From Lepeophtheirus salmonis (lineage: Eukaryota > Arthropoda > Copepoda > Siphonostomatoida > Caligidae): DNA of 64,000 nucleotides. Below the pieces are notes generated by a model. It had not been told where the DNA came from. It worked only from the letters and a program-made list of their open reading frames with translations, and made no database searches. Of the stretch, positions 61,470 to 64,000 are shown one piece after another. The stretch's first letter is position 1; each line of letters starts with the position of its first letter. Made by a program: the position numbers and the translations under genes. Where the stretch lies: assembly GCF_016086655.4 (NCBI RefSeq), contig NC_052136.2:9424001-9488000 (forward strand). The letters run 5' to 3'.

Positions 61470-62890
61470 GACTATTCTAAAATGAAATGCCTCAACATAT
61501 AATTATTAAAAAAAATTGAAATATGATTTTATTCAATGTCTATTTTTAGGGGGATATTTTAATATAAACAAAAGTGCAAAATTGTATTACTTCGTTACAG
61601 CATCTTTTATATTGCATGAAATCAAACAAAATACATTTTAATTAAATGAATATTATTGAAGTTAATTTTATTTTACGATTATTTTAGCTTCTACGAATAA
61701 ATATGATTTATAACATAATCTTAATAATAGATTCCCCGCATATAATTTTGAAAAACGTTACGTGGCGCCATGTCATTGAGTAATAACAAAAGTAATATAG
61801 TACATCAGTATTTTATATTAATTTCCTTAGGGGCTTAAAAGACAAATCCATGGGATAATTGATGCCCTTGTTGATGTTTAAAGTGTATTTGATCTTGTTT
61901 AAAGTCTTGTTTTCACCTCATGTAACATTATTTTCAGTCGTCATCTTCCGTTATAAACATCTTCAAATATAACTTTTCTTGTCTTTTATAGAACCTATTT
62001 TATCTTATACAATCTTTTAAATATATTGTATCTTAATGGATAATCTTAGGTTTATTAAAAAAAAATACTTCAAATATCCAAAAGTAGCTCAATATATAAC
62101 ACGCTTTGCTGATAAAAACAACTGAATCGTGAGGGATGTACCTTCCTTAATAATACCATTTTGATTAAAAGACTTCCTTAAATACGTTTCTATATTTATA
62201 AAAATTCAAGCCATTTATTTTTGAAAATGCCTCGACTTTCTTTCGATGCTTTCCAAATCCTTTCCTTCAGGATTGGTGCTTTCATGTATTTTATTCTATA
62301 GATAGGTCATCTAAACATAAGAAGAGCTTATTATTATATGATAGTGAGGAAATTAGTAATGTTTAATACAAATTTGATTTGCAGACCAAATATGATGCCT
62401 ATGACATCTGTAATATGTGTTTGAAAGTAATATTTGTATGTAATTGCCTGTACCTCTTTATATATATATGAAACTATGTTACTTTACATTGCCATAGTTG
62501 AGTATAATAAATTATTTTTTTAATATTGAGCATGATTAACTAACAATTAAAAACCATATCAACAATAATTTATAAAATTTGTGTATGTTTAACAATTAAC
62601 AAAGTATCAAAAAACTTTAATTCCGATCCTAAAAGCCCACGTGTACTGAAAGCTCTTTTTTGTTCTGCAATCCTGATACTCAATACACTTATTCGAAAGC
62701 CTTATTGAAGGAAGGACTGGAAAGCTTCCGTAGAAAGTTAGGATTATAACAAATACAGAAAGTAGTAGAAAAGAAATAATTTGCACTACGGAAATGAGCT
62801 AAATATTTGAATTGGTTCATACCAAAAGTACCATTTAAATTAATTATTAACCGTTTAGTGTATTGTTTATTTTGCTCATATATGAAGAAA
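61470..62890. repeat. 1.5-kb duplicated segment, copy 2
   Basis: Partner of 52940-54470. The core at 62141-62505 matches 53681-54035 with few changes, including ATGCCTCGACTTTCTTTCGA, TTCAGGATTGGTGCTTTCAT and ATATGAAACTATGTTACTTT. Confidence 0.7.
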
Positions 62891-63335
62891 TATAAACTAT
62901 ATATTGATCAATTTTGAGAGGTTGCAATTCGTCTTTTAAGTTTTCACAGGTTTAATATTATGATATAGATGATTTTGCATCATGTAAATCCAGAGAGTTC
63001 AATTAATATTTTGTGTCTTCTAGTCTTATTGATATTCAATTTTCTTTAATTTGTTATTTCATAACTGCCTCTCTCTTTTCCGTGATTATATTGCAAATGC
63101 TTTCTGTGAATGGGGAATATCGCAAAAGATGTACTATTTTTTGGTTTCATATGTATAATTTATCAAGTGTGTTTATGCTAAATGGGACTAACCCCTCGAC
63201 TGCTTGGTAATTATGCTTAAAATTTTATCCCCGTTTTCGTGTATGGCTTCTTCATCACTATAATAGGACACTATACTACCCAACGGCGATGTAAAGTCAA
63301 CTTATGAATACGAAGGAAACTCAAGGATATGTTCA
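62891..63335. other. Intergenic, no recognisable feature
   Basis: No convincing coding or repeat signal; a 65-codon open frame at 63013-63210 resembles nothing I know. Confidence 0.3.
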
Positions 63336-63339
63336 TTTT

Positions 63340-63832
63340 CCATAGATGTAAGTATGTACTTTAGCCATGCAGGAGTTGATGACAAACTCAACTGACAGGA
63401 TGTCCAATGCAACAAATATGGAGGACTTTAGTCCACATTTGGGTGTGAGGTCCTGTTGGTTTCGCTCTCCAAAGTACCTAAAGCCTTTAAATAGATTTTC
63501 TCTTTTTCCATGGATAAAATATGAACAATGTATTTTAAAAGGAACTTTTTTTTTATAGTAGGCCTCCTGAAATATTTCCTGTCCAGCTTTGAAAAAAACG
63601 AATGCATCTTCTTTCCATAAGAGCCAAAACGCCTCGGACCATTGTTTGGGCCGGATATTTGATGCGTCAACCCCTTGGAGCTTTTCTTTTGTTTAGCAAG
63701 CCAGCGGTCGTTCTGACGGTTGTGGAATTGATCAAATGTAAAAACTTCTTGTCCAATAAAATTTTCACCTGACTCATTTGCCTTGATCCATGTGTGGGGT
63801 TTCTTGCACCTCTTGAGCTTCTTGTCTTTCAT
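63340..63832 (-). pseudogene. Mariner-type transposase fragment, frameshifted
   Basis: The frame from 63832 reads MKDKKLKRCKKPHTWIKANE, then GQEVFTFDQFHNRQNDRWLA, matching the region of mariner-like transposases with a catalytic Asp in a DEKIFT-like motif followed by NRQNDR. Here the expected SDEK is replaced by GQEV, removing the aspartate. Downstream SYGKKMHSFF matches the SSDGKKMPPHFF block. Another frame continues with KAGQEIFQEAYYKKKVPFK. It is a dead transposase remnant. Confidence 0.65.
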
Positions 63833-63840
63833 GCCCTTTG

Positions 63841-64000
63841 ATTAGCCTAGGAGCAACATGTAAGTCGTAATTCCAATTTTTAATTCGTATTTAAAATACG
63901 TTCTGTTAGTACAATAGTTTGTTTTTGATAACTGTGATGACCTATGGGTGTCTGTTATGGGACACACTGTTATTGCAAAGAAAGGTCGAATAAGGAAATG
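63841..64000. other. Window end, probable continuation of the mariner remnant flank
   Basis: No further coding similarity seen; sequence is cut by the window edge. Confidence 0.3.

Noticed and set aside
1..64000. tRNA, rRNA or CRISPR features
   Set aside because: No cloverleaf with a GGTTCRAATCC-type T-arm, no rRNA core sequence, and no regularly spaced identical repeats were found by eye.

Overview
This is eukaryotic nuclear DNA from an animal: A+T rich, gene-poor, full of decayed DNA transposons, with intron-containing genes using ordinary GT/AG splice sites. The gene families (OXSM, RPAP3, RAD54L2/ARIP4, urate oxidase) are metazoan. Short introns, Tc1/mariner remnants and splice acceptors sitting directly against start codons suggest an arthropod with spliced-leader trans-splicing. 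I favour a copepod, perhaps a sea louse, but that is inference.

Layout: 1-24.2 kb is repeat-dominated (two internally deleted Tc1/mariner copies, a decayed mariner, short inverted-repeat elements with A/T-rich minisatellite cores). 24.25-28.46 kb (+) is a three-exon gene for a large ankyrin-repeat protein. 28.9-30.9 kb is repeats. 31.76-38.33 kb (-) is the gene-dense core: OXSM, RPAP3 and RAD54L2 in a row with gaps of about 170 and 140 bp. 40.06-40.57 kb (-) is a probable small two-exon gene of unknown function. 42.9-45.2 kb holds a hAT remnant and a Helitron-like element. 46.26-48.66 kb (-) is a three-exon urate oxidase gene. 49-63.9 kb is repeats again: a broken non-LTR retrotransposon and a shorter derivative of it, a 1.5 kb duplicated segment with a highly conserved core, and another mariner remnant.

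The most interesting structure is the OXSM-RPAP3-RAD54L2 cluster. Each downstream gene starts 5-16 nt after a good 3' splice site, with no room for an upstream exon, and each upstream gene has a poly(A) signal about 80-100 nt before that acceptor. This is the geometry of a trans-spliced operon. The three products act in different places (mitochondrial fatty-acid synthesis, HSP90 co-chaperone assembly, nuclear chromatin remodelling), as is common in such operons. RPAP3 and RAD54L2 each also carry one apparent single-base frameshift next to a short homopolymer, which looks more like assembly error than decay.
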